A stretch of 64,000 nucleotides of DNA from Mesorhizobium sp. 113-3-3. Its GTDB lineage: Bacteria; Pseudomonadota; Alphaproteobacteria; Rhizobiales; Rhizobiaceae. This document shows positions 8,059 through 16,411 of this stretch, one piece after another; positions within the stretch are counted from its first letter, which is position 1, and each line of letters begins with the position of its first letter. A model generated the notes under the pieces. That model worked only from the letters and a program-made list of their open reading frames with translations, ran no database searches and was not told the origin of the DNA. Made by a program: the position numbers and the translations under genes. The stretch is taken from assembly GCF_016756495.1 (NCBI RefSeq), contig NZ_AP023243.1:5026501-5090500 (forward strand). Direction: 5' to 3'.

Positions 8059-9058
8059 CGAAGACATCGGCGTCGGCGATGCCGGCTCGTTCGATGGCGT
8101 CAATCACGTCACGGATCACATGCACGGCGACGACAACTCGACGTACTGGAAAAACACTCGCTTCACGCTGAAGACCTGGACCGGTCAGGAAACCGAACTC
8201 GGTACGTTGAAGACCTACACCGAGTATCGCATGAACTTCGGCAACAACTACGGCGACTATGGCAGCTCAACGCTCGCGGGCGGAACTGAGCCAAATCCCA
8301 ACGCCGGCACCGCCGGCTGGCGGGCTGGCAACAAGAGCAGCGCCCTTGAATTCGCCTGGATCCAGCTCGGCGGTCTGCGCGTCGGTGCTGACGAATCGGC
8401 CTTCGATACGTTCATCGGCTACGCCGGCAACGTCATCAACGACACGATCGTCCCCTATGGCGGTTTCCAGACCAACGTCATCCAGTACTACTTCGACGCC
8501 GGCAATGGCCTGTCGGCCGTGGTCTCGCTCGAAGAAGGCTCAGGTTCCGATACAATCGACAGCTATGTTCCGCATGTCGTCGGCGGCTTGAAGTGGACGC
8601 AGGGCTGGGGCGCCATCACGGGCGTTGTCGCCTATGACAGCAACTACGAAGAAGTCGCCGGCAAGGTTCGCCTGGACGTCAACGTGTCCAACGAACTGTC
8701 GCTGTTCGCCATGGTCGGCTACGGTTCGGACAACAACCTCAACGACCCAACCAATAACATCGACGCGCTCGGCCGCGGCTTCTACAAGCTGTGGGGCGGC
8801 AACTGGGCAGTGTGGGGCGGCGGCACCTACAAGTTCAACGAGAAGACCTCGTTCAACCTTCAGGCCTCGTATGACGACTGGAAAGACATCGGCCTCGCGG
8901 CGAACGTCGCCTACACCGTCGTTCCCGGCTTCACGATCACAGCGGAAGCCGACTGGCAGCGTGTTGGCCAGGGCGCCATCGACAACGACTCGGTTTGGGT
9001 CAGCGCGACCAAGAAGAACAACGTTGGCGGCATCCTCCGCTTCCAGCGCGACTTCTAA
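7868..9058 (+). CDS. Outer-membrane porin (rhizobial Omp2/RopA-like), copy 2
   Basis: A 396-residue beta-barrel porin paralogous to the one at 5884 and divergent from it. It has the same signal peptide, the same conserved EPEPAEYVKICDVYGAGY opening and a C-terminal FQRDF. After CLRIGGYVR the two diverge, chiefly in loop segments (for example the Gly/Asn/Ala-rich insertion near residue 130 and a longer loop near 285-295), while barrel strands such as FAWIQLGGLRVG stay alike. This is the pattern expected when surface loops vary under phage or host selection. The start ATG at 7868 has GGAGG upstream; the open frame extends upstream through tRNA-Ser, so longer starts are excluded. A perfect terminator follows. 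Confidence 0.95.
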   Translation: MNIKSLLLGSAAALIAVSGARAADAVVVAEPEPAEYVKICDVYGAGYFYIPGTETCLRIGGYVREDIGVGDAGSFDGVNHVTDHMHGDDNSTYWKNTRFTLKTWTGQETELGTLKTYTEYRMNFGNNYGDYGSSTLAGGTEPNPNAGTAGWRAGNKSSALEFAWIQLGGLRVGADESAFDTFIGYAGNVINDTIVPYGGFQTNVIQYYFDAGNGLSAVVSLEEGSGSDTIDSYVPHVVGGLKWTQGWGAITGVVAYDSNYEEVAGKVRLDVNVSNELSLFAMVGYGSDNNLNDPTNNIDALGRGFYKLWGGNWAVWGGGTYKFNEKTSFNLQASYDDWKDIGLAANVAYTVVPGFTITAEADWQRVGQGAIDNDSVWVSATKKNNVGGILRFQRDF

Positions 9059-9082
9059 CAGATTTCGCCTCGTCGAAATCGA

Positions 9083-9110
9083 AACCCGGCGGGCAACCGC
9101 CGGGTTTTTT
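9083..9110 (+). terminator. Rho-independent terminator of porin 2
   Basis: AACCCGGCGG, a GCAA loop and CCGCCGGGTT form a perfect 10-bp stem that runs into TTTTTT. It starts 25 bp after the porin stop. Confidence 0.95.
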
Positions 9111-9251
9111 CATGGGGCACATCAAAAATCCAGACCTACTGCCACCAGACTGGGTGCCTGTTCCTGTGAAGGTTTGCGGGCGTCTAGCGACTCAGCCGGT
9201 AGACAGCTCCATCACATGGTCGCGTGACCCTGGGAGAGCTTTCGTGCAGGA

Positions 9252-10916
9252 TCAGACCCCAGCCAAATCGCCCAACGCATCGACCAGCGGCTGGATTGCG
9301 CTTCCATAAGCCTTCCAGCGATTGACGGACGAGGTGTAGATCGGCTGCCGAACCTGCCAGCGGCTGAACGTGTTCACCGAACCGCCCTTGTCAAAGAATC
9401 GCAAGCAGGCGTCGTCCCAGGGCAGGCCCAGATGGTCTATCAGGCGGCGAGATTGCCTTTCCTGATCGGCGACCATGTCCTCATAGCGGTTTTGCAGGAT
9501 CTGCCCGGGAAAAACCGTATCCCAATGACGCATCAGCCGGTCGTACTCGCGGTAGTACAGTCCGAGCGTGTGAAGATCGGCGGTATAGCTATTGTCCTCG
9601 TTGAAACTCAGGAAATAGCATGAAAGGCAATTGTCGATGGCGTCGCGGCGGCAGTGAATGATGCGCGCCTTGGGGAACAGGAGCCTTATCAAGCCGACTA
9701 GCTCGAAATTATGAGGCAACTTGTCGACGATTCGTGAAGCTTCCGGCGATTTTTGCCTGATGTGGGCGAGATATTCTTCAGCCAGGGACTTCGACTGATC
9801 GACCGTCATGTCCAGGATCGATCTGCGCAATTCCTCCGGCGAGCGTGTTTTGGGCGCGAGCCTGTTGGTGATACGCCGCAGCTTTGTCAGCTCGCCGGCG
9901 CCATAAGCATCGGGGTGGCTGGCCAAGATCTGCTCGGTCAAGGTAGTGCCCGAACGCGGCATGCCAAGCACGAAGACGGGCACTTCGGATGAACTGCCAT
10001 GTCCGGCCTTGGCGGCCAGCATCTGCGGACTGAACAGTTCGATCATGAAATCGATGCTGCGGCGATAGGCTTCCAGGTCAAAGCGGGGGACTGAGCGTTT
10101 TGCCTGCCGGAGGTGGTCCATTGCCTCGTCATAGCGTCTGAGATCGTTGAGCACCTTGCCCGCCGCATGATGGAGCTGCTGTATGCTTTTCTTATCAAGC
10201 GCCGGATTTCTTAGCTCAGCCAGGATTGATTTGAGTTCGGCCGGCTCTTCCGTGAATTTTCGGATGCTGACCAGGCCGTTGTAAGCAGCCGCGACATCCT
10301 GGCGACGGCTGATCGCTTCCTTCATATGGGTTGTCGCCTCGTCCATTCGGCCGAGGCTCACAAGCGCATTGGCCAGCCCCATTTGGATAGCGGGACGGGC
10401 GCCGTCGATCTTGAGCGCTTTCCGATAGAGTGGCACCGCGATATCGGCCTTGCCGAATTCAGTATAGGCGCGGCCCAGCGCGCAAAGCGCCTCGACCCAG
10501 TCGGCTTTCAGCTCGCAGGCACGTTCAAAATGCTTGATTGAACCGGAGTGCTCGCCGACTTTCGAATAGGTTTCACCCAACGCCAGATGGTAGTGTGGGT
10601 TTTGAGGCGCTGCTTCCACCGCCCGCTCAAAACACCGGATGGCCATCTCGTCGTCCAGGCCGAGCGCAAACGTTCCCAAGAGATACAAGGCGAGAGGGTG
10701 TCGCGGGGCATGAGCCAATACGCGCTGACACAGTGCCTCCGCCTCCAGCAACCGATTTGCCCGATTAAGTTCGACGGCCTGCCTGAGCAGTGCATCATCG
10801 GCCTGCGCTTGGGATAGCGTGCTTGCCTTCGGTTGGGCGATTTTCGGCTGCGATTTTTTCGGTCCGGACGGAGTTTTCAGATGCCTCGACCAGGCGGGCG
10901 GCAGACGATTGTTCAT
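9252..10916 (-). CDS. TPR-repeat sulfotransferase, copy 1
   Basis: A 554-residue two-part protein. Residues about 40-270 are tetratricopeptide helices (LGRAYTEFGKADIAV- and LGETYSKVG-type units). Residues about 310-550 are a PAPS-dependent sulfotransferase domain with the 5-prime-phosphosulfate loop VLGMPRSGTTLTEQ near 317 and a conserved basic patch around IIHCRRDAIDNCLSCYF. Such proteins sulfate a carbohydrate or protein acceptor; the acceptor cannot be read from sequence. It shares the opening MNNRLPPAWSRHLK and overall design with the gene at 11612, and the ribosome-binding site region GCGAAGGAC is also shared. It is not beside nod genes, so a Nod-factor role is not supported. Confidence 0.88.
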   Translation of the reverse strand: MNNRLPPAWSRHLKTPSGPKKSQPKIAQPKASTLSQAQADDALLRQAVELNRANRLLEAEALCQRVLAHAPRHPLALYLLGTFALGLDDEMAIRCFERAVEAAPQNPHYHLALGETYSKVGEHSGSIKHFERACELKADWVEALCALGRAYTEFGKADIAVPLYRKALKIDGARPAIQMGLANALVSLGRMDEATTHMKEAISRRQDVAAAYNGLVSIRKFTEEPAELKSILAELRNPALDKKSIQQLHHAAGKVLNDLRRYDEAMDHLRQAKRSVPRFDLEAYRRSIDFMIELFSPQMLAAKAGHGSSSEVPVFVLGMPRSGTTLTEQILASHPDAYGAGELTKLRRITNRLAPKTRSPEELRRSILDMTVDQSKSLAEEYLAHIRQKSPEASRIVDKLPHNFELVGLIRLLFPKARIIHCRRDAIDNCLSCYFLSFNEDNSYTADLHTLGLYYREYDRLMRHWDTVFPGQILQNRYEDMVADQERQSRRLIDHLGLPWDDACLRFFDKGGSVNTFSRWQVRQPIYTSSVNRWKAYGSAIQPLVDALGDLAGV

Positions 10917-11611
10917 GGTCCTTCGCTAGCAAAAAAGGCCAACCAAATCTATAATTCTAAGCCCATTCGAAGCTTTTTTAGGTACCCAACCTTACAGGCT
11001 AGCGGCGAAGAATTCAGTCAAGAGTCGCATCGTCCGCTCAGGCGAGGCAGCGAGTTCACTCTTGCTGCATTGGCAGGACGGATTTGGCTTCGGCAATTTA
11101 GGTTTCATAGCCGGGCCAGCTTTCAGGCGCTGGCAACCAAGTTGGCAGCGGACGATTGTCATGTTGTTTCCAGCAAGAAGCCGTTGAGGAACGTTAGATG
11201 CGCTCCTGCAAGCAAAGCAAATTCGGACGCCGCCTCTGCCAAGTGCCTGCTCGCAACTCGATCCGTACGAACCCTTCCGACGTGTGGATTAGGCCGCAGG
11301 CCTTCCGCGACCGCATCGATGCTATCGCTGTCGCGGGGATGCAAAGGAGATTCCTCAACAAGACTAAAGCACGGCCGCTCGAAGCGTTCAGACACTCGAA
11401 CAGGCGTTAAGCATCCTGTTTTTTGGTTGCCTGCCAGAAAATCGGTCCACGAAATTCACAACGACTATGGGCGAGATAATTTAAAGAAAACGCGACTGTC
11501 TATTCTCAAACATTTCGTAAAAGAAACTAGGCAATGAAGATCCAAAGTCCCAAGTTTCACCGTAAGATTGAGGGGGTAATGGCATTCTCGCCACATCGCC
11601 CGCTATTGAGG
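10917..11611. other. Long non-coding spacer between the sulfotransferase paralogues
   Basis: About 695 bp, less GC-rich than the genome, without any frame that has both a start signal and host-like codon use. A 79-codon minus-strand frame at 11159-11395 and a 70-codon plus-strand frame at 11198 overlap each other and look like chance. The first 20 bp repeat the upstream sequence of the second paralogue, so this spacer may hold decayed material from the duplication. Confidence 0.5.
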
Positions 11612-13291
11612 TCAAACGTCAGCCAAGTCGCCTAAGGCTTCGATCAACGGCTGGATCTTGCCTTCATAGTTCTTCCACCGCTTAACGGACGACGAGTAAA
11701 TGGGCTGGCGGACCTGCCAGTGGCTAAGTGTTTTGACGGACCCCTCTTTTTCAAAGAAGCGGAGACATGCGTTATCCCAGGCTAACCCAAGGTGATTTAT
11801 CAGACGCCGAGACTGCCCTTCCTGATCCGCAATAAGATCTTCATAACTATTATCGAATATTCTCCCTGGCATAATAGACTTCCAATGACACATGAGACGA
11901 TGATACTCACGGTAATAAAGTCCAAGGGTCGTGAGGTCCGATGTATAAGTATGAGTACCCTTCAGGCTCGATACAAAGCACGACAAGCAACTGTCAATTG
12001 GGCTTCGCCTACAATGAACTATGCGAGCGTTGGGAAAAAGAATACCAATGAGCCCTATTATTTCAAAATTGTGCGGCATCTTATCAACAATTCGAGATGC
12101 GAGCGGCGAATAAATTCGCAAGTTGGATAGATATTCTTCAGCGAAAATCTGAGATCGCTCGGCGGTCATCAATTTGACCATTTGTCCAAAAGCTGGTCCC
12201 AACTCCATCTTCAAATTTGTGGAGACAGCAATTCGGCCCAGTTTGGTGAGTTCTCCGGCGCTGTGTACGTCTGGATGGCTTGAGCAGATTTGCTCAGTCA
12301 AGGTTGTGCCAGAGCGCGGCATCCCGAGCACAAATACAGGCACCTCAGATGGATCGCCATATCCGGCCTTGGTCGCTAGCAACTCCGTATCGAACAAGGC
12401 GATCATGGAATCGACCCACCTGCGGTAGGACTCAATGTCACAAGTTTGAGCCCTGAACCCCTTTGCTTTCAGGTAATGCTCTATCGCTTCGTCATAACGC
12501 TCAAGATCGTTCAAAACCTTGCCCGCGGCCTGATGGAGGTTATATGCTTCGTCCGCTGAGTTGGGCGAATTGCTAAGTTCGGTTAAAATGGAATCGAGCT
12601 CCGGCGGCGCGGTCGAAAATCTTCGAATGTTCACAAGAGCCATGTAGGCAGCGGACACGTTTTCGCGCCGGGCGATTGTTTCTTCCAAATATGCTGTCGC
12701 CTCCTCCATTCTTCCCAAATCTATCAGAATACGCGCCAATCCTATTCGGACCAGGGGGTGATCTCGGTTTAGCTCAAGCGCTTTTTGGTAGACTGGCAAA
12801 GCCATCTCGCCCTTGTCAAAATCGACATAGGCCCGCCCTAAAGCACACAGGGCTTCGACCATATCGGGCTTTAATTCACAGGCTCGCTGCAAATGCGCTA
12901 TCGCCGGCAAATAATCACCGAGTTTCAAATAGCATTCGCCCAATGTGAATTGAAAGTATGGATTACCGGGCATTTCAGAGCACGCCTGGCTCAGGTATTC
13001 CAGGGCCAACTCGTCATCAAAATTCAGCCCTATCGTGCCAAGTACATACAGAGCTAACGCATGGTTGGGTTTTCTTGTCAGAATGCGGTGGCATAATTCC
13101 TCAGCCTCCGGCAATCGGTTGGCCCTCTGCAACTCTATGGCCCGACGCAGCAGCGTGTCATCGTCCTGCGCGCCTGACATTTTAGGCATCGGCGACGGTG
13201 TTGGCAGGCCGGTTTTCATAGACCCGGCCTTTTTGGGCAGGATTTGGACCTTAAGATGCCTGGACCAGGCGGGCGGCAGACGATTGTTCAT
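11612..13291 (-). CDS. TPR-repeat sulfotransferase, copy 2
   Basis: A 559-residue paralogue of the gene at 9252 with the same order: an identical 14-residue start, TPR helices (LGECYLKLGDYLPAI, LGRAYVDFDKGEMAL), then the sulfotransferase domain with VLGMPRSGTTLTEQICSSHP near 320 and IVHCRRSPIDSCLSCF. The catalytic segments are well kept, so it is probably functional. Base composition is clearly more A/T-rich than copy 1 (many third-position A/T, for example at 11820-12120), so the copies are not a recent exact duplication. Either this one came from elsewhere or has drifted. The upstream GCGAAGGACG is shared with copy 1, so the duplicated unit included the ribosome-binding site. The acceptor is unknown. 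Confidence 0.87.
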   Translation of the reverse strand: MNNRLPPAWSRHLKVQILPKKAGSMKTGLPTPSPMPKMSGAQDDDTLLRRAIELQRANRLPEAEELCHRILTRKPNHALALYVLGTIGLNFDDELALEYLSQACSEMPGNPYFQFTLGECYLKLGDYLPAIAHLQRACELKPDMVEALCALGRAYVDFDKGEMALPVYQKALELNRDHPLVRIGLARILIDLGRMEEATAYLEETIARRENVSAAYMALVNIRRFSTAPPELDSILTELSNSPNSADEAYNLHQAAGKVLNDLERYDEAIEHYLKAKGFRAQTCDIESYRRWVDSMIALFDTELLATKAGYGDPSEVPVFVLGMPRSGTTLTEQICSSHPDVHSAGELTKLGRIAVSTNLKMELGPAFGQMVKLMTAERSQIFAEEYLSNLRIYSPLASRIVDKMPHNFEIIGLIGILFPNARIVHCRRSPIDSCLSCFVSSLKGTHTYTSDLTTLGLYYREYHRLMCHWKSIMPGRIFDNSYEDLIADQEGQSRRLINHLGLAWDNACLRFFEKEGSVKTLSHWQVRQPIYSSSVKRWKNYEGKIQPLIEALGDLADV

Positions 13292-13411
13292 CGTCCTTCG
13301 CTAGCAAAAAGGGGTGACGGAATCCAGGGTTACGGCTGGAAGCCGCGGGGTGCTTGCACGGCCAGCCCGGCCACGCTAGCAAGAAGTCCCTTTTTGAAGC
13401 GAGCTCCCACC

Positions 13412-14524
13412 ATGCGTCAGCGCCCTGCCCTCTCGCCGATCATTGCAGCCCTCCCGTCGACCGTGCCTTTTGTCGGCCCGGAAGCGCAGGAGCGCGAGCG
13501 CGGGCGGGCTTTTCGCGCCCGTATCGGCGCCAATGAAAGCAGCTTTGGCCCGTCGCCGCGCGTCATTGCCCGCATGGAGCAGGTCGCACGCGACCAGTGG
13601 ATGTATTGCGATCCCGATAACTACGAGCTGAAGGTGGCGGCGGCCGCGCATCACGACGTGGCGGTCGAGAATGTCGTTGTCGGCGAAGGCATCGATGGCC
13701 TGCTCAGCCTGGTGGCGCGTATGTATGTGGCGCCTGGTGATGCGGTGGTCACCTCGCTCGGCGCCTATCCGACCTTCAACTTCCATGTTGCCGGTGTCGG
13801 CGGGCGGCTGGTGACCGTCCCTTACGAGAACGACCGCGAAAGCCTGGACGGTCTGCTGGCGGCCGTCGTCAAGGAGAAGGCGCCACTGGTCTATCTGTCC
13901 AACCCGGACAATCCGATGGGCAGTTGGTGGGAAGCTGACGAGGTGATCCGCTTCATCGAAGCGCTGCCGGCGACCACCATGCTGGTGCTCGACGAGGCCT
14001 ATGGCGAATTGGGGCCGGCCTCGGCCCTGCCGCCGATCGATATCTCGCGGCCGAATGTCATACGCATGCGCACCTTTTCAAAAGCTTATGGGCTTGCAGG
14101 GATACGCTGCGGCTATGCGGTGGCGGAGGTCCAGGTGATCCGCGACTTCGAGAAGATCCGCAACCACTACGGCGTCAGCCGCATGGCGCAGATCGCCGGC
14201 CTCGAGGCGCTTGCCGATCAGGCCTATCTCGAGACGGTGGTGGCGCGGGTGGCCGCCGGGCGCCAGCGCATCGCTGATATCGCCGGGCAGAACGGGTTGA
14301 AGCCGCTGGCCTCGGCGACCAATTTCGTCACCATCGATTGCGGCCACGATGGTGCCTTCGCGCTGAAAGTGCTGCAGGGGCTGTTGTCGCGCGACGTCTT
14401 CATCCGCAAGCCGATGGCGCCAGGGCTCGACCGCTGCATCCGCGTCAGCGTCGGCCTCGACCACGAACTGGATATTTTCGCCGAGGAATTGCCCGGCGCG
14501 CTGGCGGCGGCGCGAGGGAATTAA
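13412..14524 (+). CDS. Pyridoxal-phosphate aminotransferase, HisC family
   Basis: A 370-residue fold-type I aminotransferase. The HisC-like signature is clear: ANESSFGPSP near 40, the PLP-phosphate and ring contacts YLSNPDNPMG at 161-170 and DEAYGE at 204, and the Schiff-base Lys224 in RTFSKAYGLAGIRCGYAV. It may transaminate histidinol phosphate or an aromatic amino acid; true HisC normally sits with other his genes or elsewhere in rhizobia, so the substrate is left open. The start at 13412 (MRQRPALSPI) is preferred over the long upstream frame, which runs through the sulfotransferase promoter region. A palindromic repeat begins at its stop codon. Confidence 0.88.
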   Translation: MRQRPALSPIIAALPSTVPFVGPEAQERERGRAFRARIGANESSFGPSPRVIARMEQVARDQWMYCDPDNYELKVAAAAHHDVAVENVVVGEGIDGLLSLVARMYVAPGDAVVTSLGAYPTFNFHVAGVGGRLVTVPYENDRESLDGLLAAVVKEKAPLVYLSNPDNPMGSWWEADEVIRFIEALPATTMLVLDEAYGELGPASALPPIDISRPNVIRMRTFSKAYGLAGIRCGYAVAEVQVIRDFEKIRNHYGVSRMAQIAGLEALADQAYLETVVARVAAGRQRIADIAGQNGLKPLASATNFVTIDCGHDGAFALKVLQGLLSRDVFIRKPMAPGLDRCIRVSVGLDHELDIFAEELPGALAAARGN

Positions 14525-14571
14525 TGCATGTCGCCCAAAAGTGACCTCGGTTTCGGGAGAACGACATGCAT
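14524..14571. repeat. Rhizobiales palindromic intergenic repeat, copy 3 (inverted)
   Basis: ATGCATGTCGCCCAAAAG to CGACATGCAT, 48 bp, is in the opposite orientation to the pair at 1005/1063 and more diverged in the middle. It starts at the last base of the aminotransferase stop codon, so it probably forms that transcript's 3-prime end. Confidence 0.75.
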
Positions 14572-14581
14572 AAAACAAGGA

Positions 14582-14627
14582 CCTAAAGCGCGTCGCATGA
14601 ATCCGTTTCGATGTGACGCGCTTTAGG
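14582..14627. repeat. Second-type palindrome (CCTAAAGCGCGTC stem-loop)
   Basis: CCTAAAGCGCGTCGCAT pairs with ATGTGACGCGCTTTAGG across 12 nt with one mismatch. It overlaps the stop codon of the MarR-type gene. Convergent genes end on both sides, so it likely serves as a shared terminator or RNA-stabilising stem. Confidence 0.7.
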
Positions 14628-15150
14628 CAATTTCGTTGCGTTCGGATGCCGGTGCTCCGCCCAGCAGATGCCTGACGCGCGTCAGCATACCCGACAACTC
14701 GGCGGCTTCCTCGTCGCCAAGGTCCGCGGTCAGGCGAGCAAGATCGCGATCCGCGGCCGCCTGGAGCGCGGCAAGCGCGACTTCACCGCGCGTGCTGAGC
14801 GAGAGGACGCGACGGCGCAGGGACCCAGGTCCGGCACGCGTTTCGATCAGGCCGGCGGCAGAGAATTTTCGAAGGATTCTCATGACATAGGCTGGGTCAA
14901 GCTGGAGTTCCCCGGCAATGTCGGACGCTGCTGGTCCGAAATCGATTTGAAACGCCCTTGCCAGAAAGCCTGCCTTGCCAGGGGCGGTGGCAATGTGGCC
15001 GGATCGACGAGCCAATTCGAACAGCACCCGCGCCTCGGTCAGCGTATAGGCGCTGTGCGTCAAGGTCTCGTCGAGCAGCCCAATCAGACCGGTGTAGAAC
15101 CGGTTGAAACATCTGAGATCGCTGACCAAGTCACTCCGATTGGCTGGCAT
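14623..15150 (-). CDS. MarR-family transcriptional regulator
   Basis: A 175-residue winged-helix regulator. The MarR fold is recognisable from an N-terminal dimerisation helix (LRCFNRFYTGLIGLLDE), a recognition region (SDIAGELQLDPAYVMRILRKFSAAGLIE), the wing (RRRVLSLSTRG) and C-terminal helices. The start is set at 15150 (MPANRSDL) because GGAAGG lies just upstream. A TTG farther out at 15207 would place the N-terminus inside the palindrome at 15199, which looks like the promoter/operator. It is divergent from acylphosphatase, and that shared region is the likely control target. The ligand is unknown. Confidence 0.85.
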   Translation of the reverse strand: MPANRSDLVSDLRCFNRFYTGLIGLLDETLTHSAYTLTEARVLFELARRSGHIATAPGKAGFLARAFQIDFGPAASDIAGELQLDPAYVMRILRKFSAAGLIETRAGPGSLRRRVLSLSTRGEVALAALQAAADRDLARLTADLGDEEAAELSGMLTRVRHLLGGAPASERNEIA

Positions 15151-15198
15151 GTGACGCGCCTTCCCTGAGATTCCATATTGCTGGATCATTGCGTAAAA

Positions 15199-15213
15199 GT
15201 TGACCAAGTCAAC
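15199..15213. promoter_or_regulatory. Candidate autoregulatory MarR operator
   Basis: GTTGAC-CAA-GTCAAC is a perfect 6-bp inverted repeat with a 3-nt centre, located 49 bp upstream of the regulator start. On the minus strand its TTGACT can serve as a -35 box with AATGAT about 16 bp further on, so binding would block transcription of the regulator. This is inferred from position and symmetry. Confidence 0.55.
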
Positions 15214-15331
15214 TATTTATTGGATCCAGTCATCCATCTTGCAAAACAAACCTCGGCTGCTGTTCGATAGTCCCCTCAAACCAGTTGCCTTCGCCCGATC
15301 CTGCGCCAGACTCCATGCAAGGGAGCACGCG

Positions 15332-15616
15332 ATGAACAATCGGAAAAGGGCAGTGCAGGCCCGCGTCCATGGCAGGGTGCAAGGCGTCGGCTACAGGATC
15401 TGGGCGAGAGGCGAAGCTGCGGGGCTTGGGCTGATGGGCTGGGTGCGCAACGAAAGAGACGGCTCGGTCACGGCATGGCTTGCCGGCGCCGACGCGGCGG
15501 TTTCGGCCATGATCGAACGGCTTCGGCAAGGCCCGGCGGGTGCTTCAGTCTCGCGGGTCGATGTCGAGGAGATCGAGACCTGGACCGCGCCTGGAGACTT
15601 CAGGATTGTCGCGTAG
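15332..15616 (+). CDS. acyP: Acylphosphatase
   Basis: A 94-residue cytoplasmic enzyme that hydrolyses acyl phosphates such as 1,3-bisphosphoglycerate and carbamoyl phosphate. The family motif is intact: GRVQGVGYRIWA with catalytic Arg22 and GWVRNERDGSV with catalytic Asn40. The ferredoxin-like fold length of about 90-95 residues is matched. The start ATG at 15332 is preceded by AGGGAG at good spacing; the upstream in-frame extension lacks similarity. It lies divergent from the MarR regulator and upstream of the TetR gene, with its own short leader. Confidence 0.93.
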   Translation: MNNRKRAVQARVHGRVQGVGYRIWARGEAAGLGLMGWVRNERDGSVTAWLAGADAAVSAMIERLRQGPAGASVSRVDVEEIETWTAPGDFRIVA

Positions 15617-15655
15617 GCGGATGCGCGTCTGAGTTAGTTTGCCGCCCTTGAATTA

Positions 15656-15670
15656 ATTGAACGTTCGTTT
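15656..15670. promoter_or_regulatory. Candidate TetR operator
   Basis: A GAACGTTC palindrome (15659-15666) within ATTGAACGTTCGTTT lies 28 bp before the TetR start codon. Its position suggests autoregulation of the TetR-isovaleryl-CoA dehydrogenase transcript. I see no second copy before the carboxylase genes. Confidence 0.4.
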
Positions 15671-15697
15671 TATTATCTCCGCGTTAATGAGGCGATC

Positions 15698-16357
15698 ATG
15701 GCGCGCACCACAGGATCCGACGGCGAACGAACCGAGGCGGCAGTCCGCGAAGCGGCGGTCAACCTGATCGCACGTTACGGCTACGAGGCGATGTCGATGC
15801 GCCAGCTGGCGGCCGAGGTCGGCGTGCAGGCGGCCGCGCTCTACCGCTATTTCCCGACCAAGGAAGACCTGCTGTTCACGCTGATGCGCGAGCACATGGA
15901 GGGGCTTCGGGAGGCTTGGGGACACGCGAGGCCAACCGGTGCAGATCCGGCGGAGCAGCTTGCGGCCTATGTGCGCAACCACATCGCTTTTCACATCGAG
16001 CGCCGGCACGCCACGCATGTGTCGAACATGGAACTGCGCAGCCTGTCGCCCGACAGGCTGACACAGATCCTGCGCATGCGCACGGCCTACGAAAAGGAGC
16101 TGCGCACCATCCTGCGCGACGGTGCCGACGCTGGCGCCTTCAGCATAGAGGACACCGGCCTGACGGCCATGGCGCTGATCCAGATGATGACCGGCGTCAT
16201 CGTCTGGTTCCGGCCTGGCGAGCGGCTTTCGGTCCCTGAAGTAACGGCGACATATCTTTCAATGACAATGCGGCTCGTCGGCGCGAAGATCGCTGACAGC
16301 GCCGCGCGTCCATCGGACGCGCAAAGGACGCTGTCCCACTTCAATTTTCGCGCATGA
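15698..16357 (+). CDS. TetR-family regulator of the leucine catabolism cluster
   Basis: A 219-residue repressor-type protein with an N-terminal HTH (AVNLIARYGYEAMSMRQLAAEVGVQAAALYRYF split around residues 20-55, with the hallmark YRYFPTKEDLL) and an all-helical ligand-binding C-terminal domain. It is 54 bp upstream of isovaleryl-CoA dehydrogenase on the same strand and is very probably the local regulator, sensing a branched acyl-CoA by analogy with LiuR/LiuQ-type regulators of other proteobacteria. A GAACGTTC palindrome precedes it. A palindromic repeat occupies the gap to the next gene. Confidence 0.88.
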   Translation: MARTTGSDGERTEAAVREAAVNLIARYGYEAMSMRQLAAEVGVQAAALYRYFPTKEDLLFTLMREHMEGLREAWGHARPTGADPAEQLAAYVRNHIAFHIERRHATHVSNMELRSLSPDRLTQILRMRTAYEKELRTILRDGADAGAFSIEDTGLTAMALIQMMTGVIVWFRPGERLSVPEVTATYLSMTMRLVGAKIADSAARPSDAQRTLSHFNFRA

Positions 16358-16396
16358 TCCTTTCCGAAAATCGAAGTCGATTTTCGGGGTCATGCG
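16351..16396. repeat. Palindromic repeat (GCATGATC type) between tetR and ivd
   Basis: CGCATGA and TCATGCG ends enclose CCGAAAATCG-AAGT-CGATTTTCGG, a perfect 10-bp inner stem. The element overlaps the last codons of the TetR gene and ends 15 bp before the dehydrogenase start, so it could set differential expression of the two. Confidence 0.75.
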
Positions 16397-16411
16397 GCAC
16401 GGAGGAGAAAC

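Noticed and set aside
11159..11410. Overlapping 78- and 70-codon frames in the sulfotransferase spacer
   Set aside because: They overlap on opposite strands, lack ribosome-binding sites and do not resemble any family.
9252..13291. Nod-factor sulfotransferase (NodH)
   Set aside because: The TPR-linked architecture differs from NodH, and no nod genes or nod-box sequences were noticed nearby.
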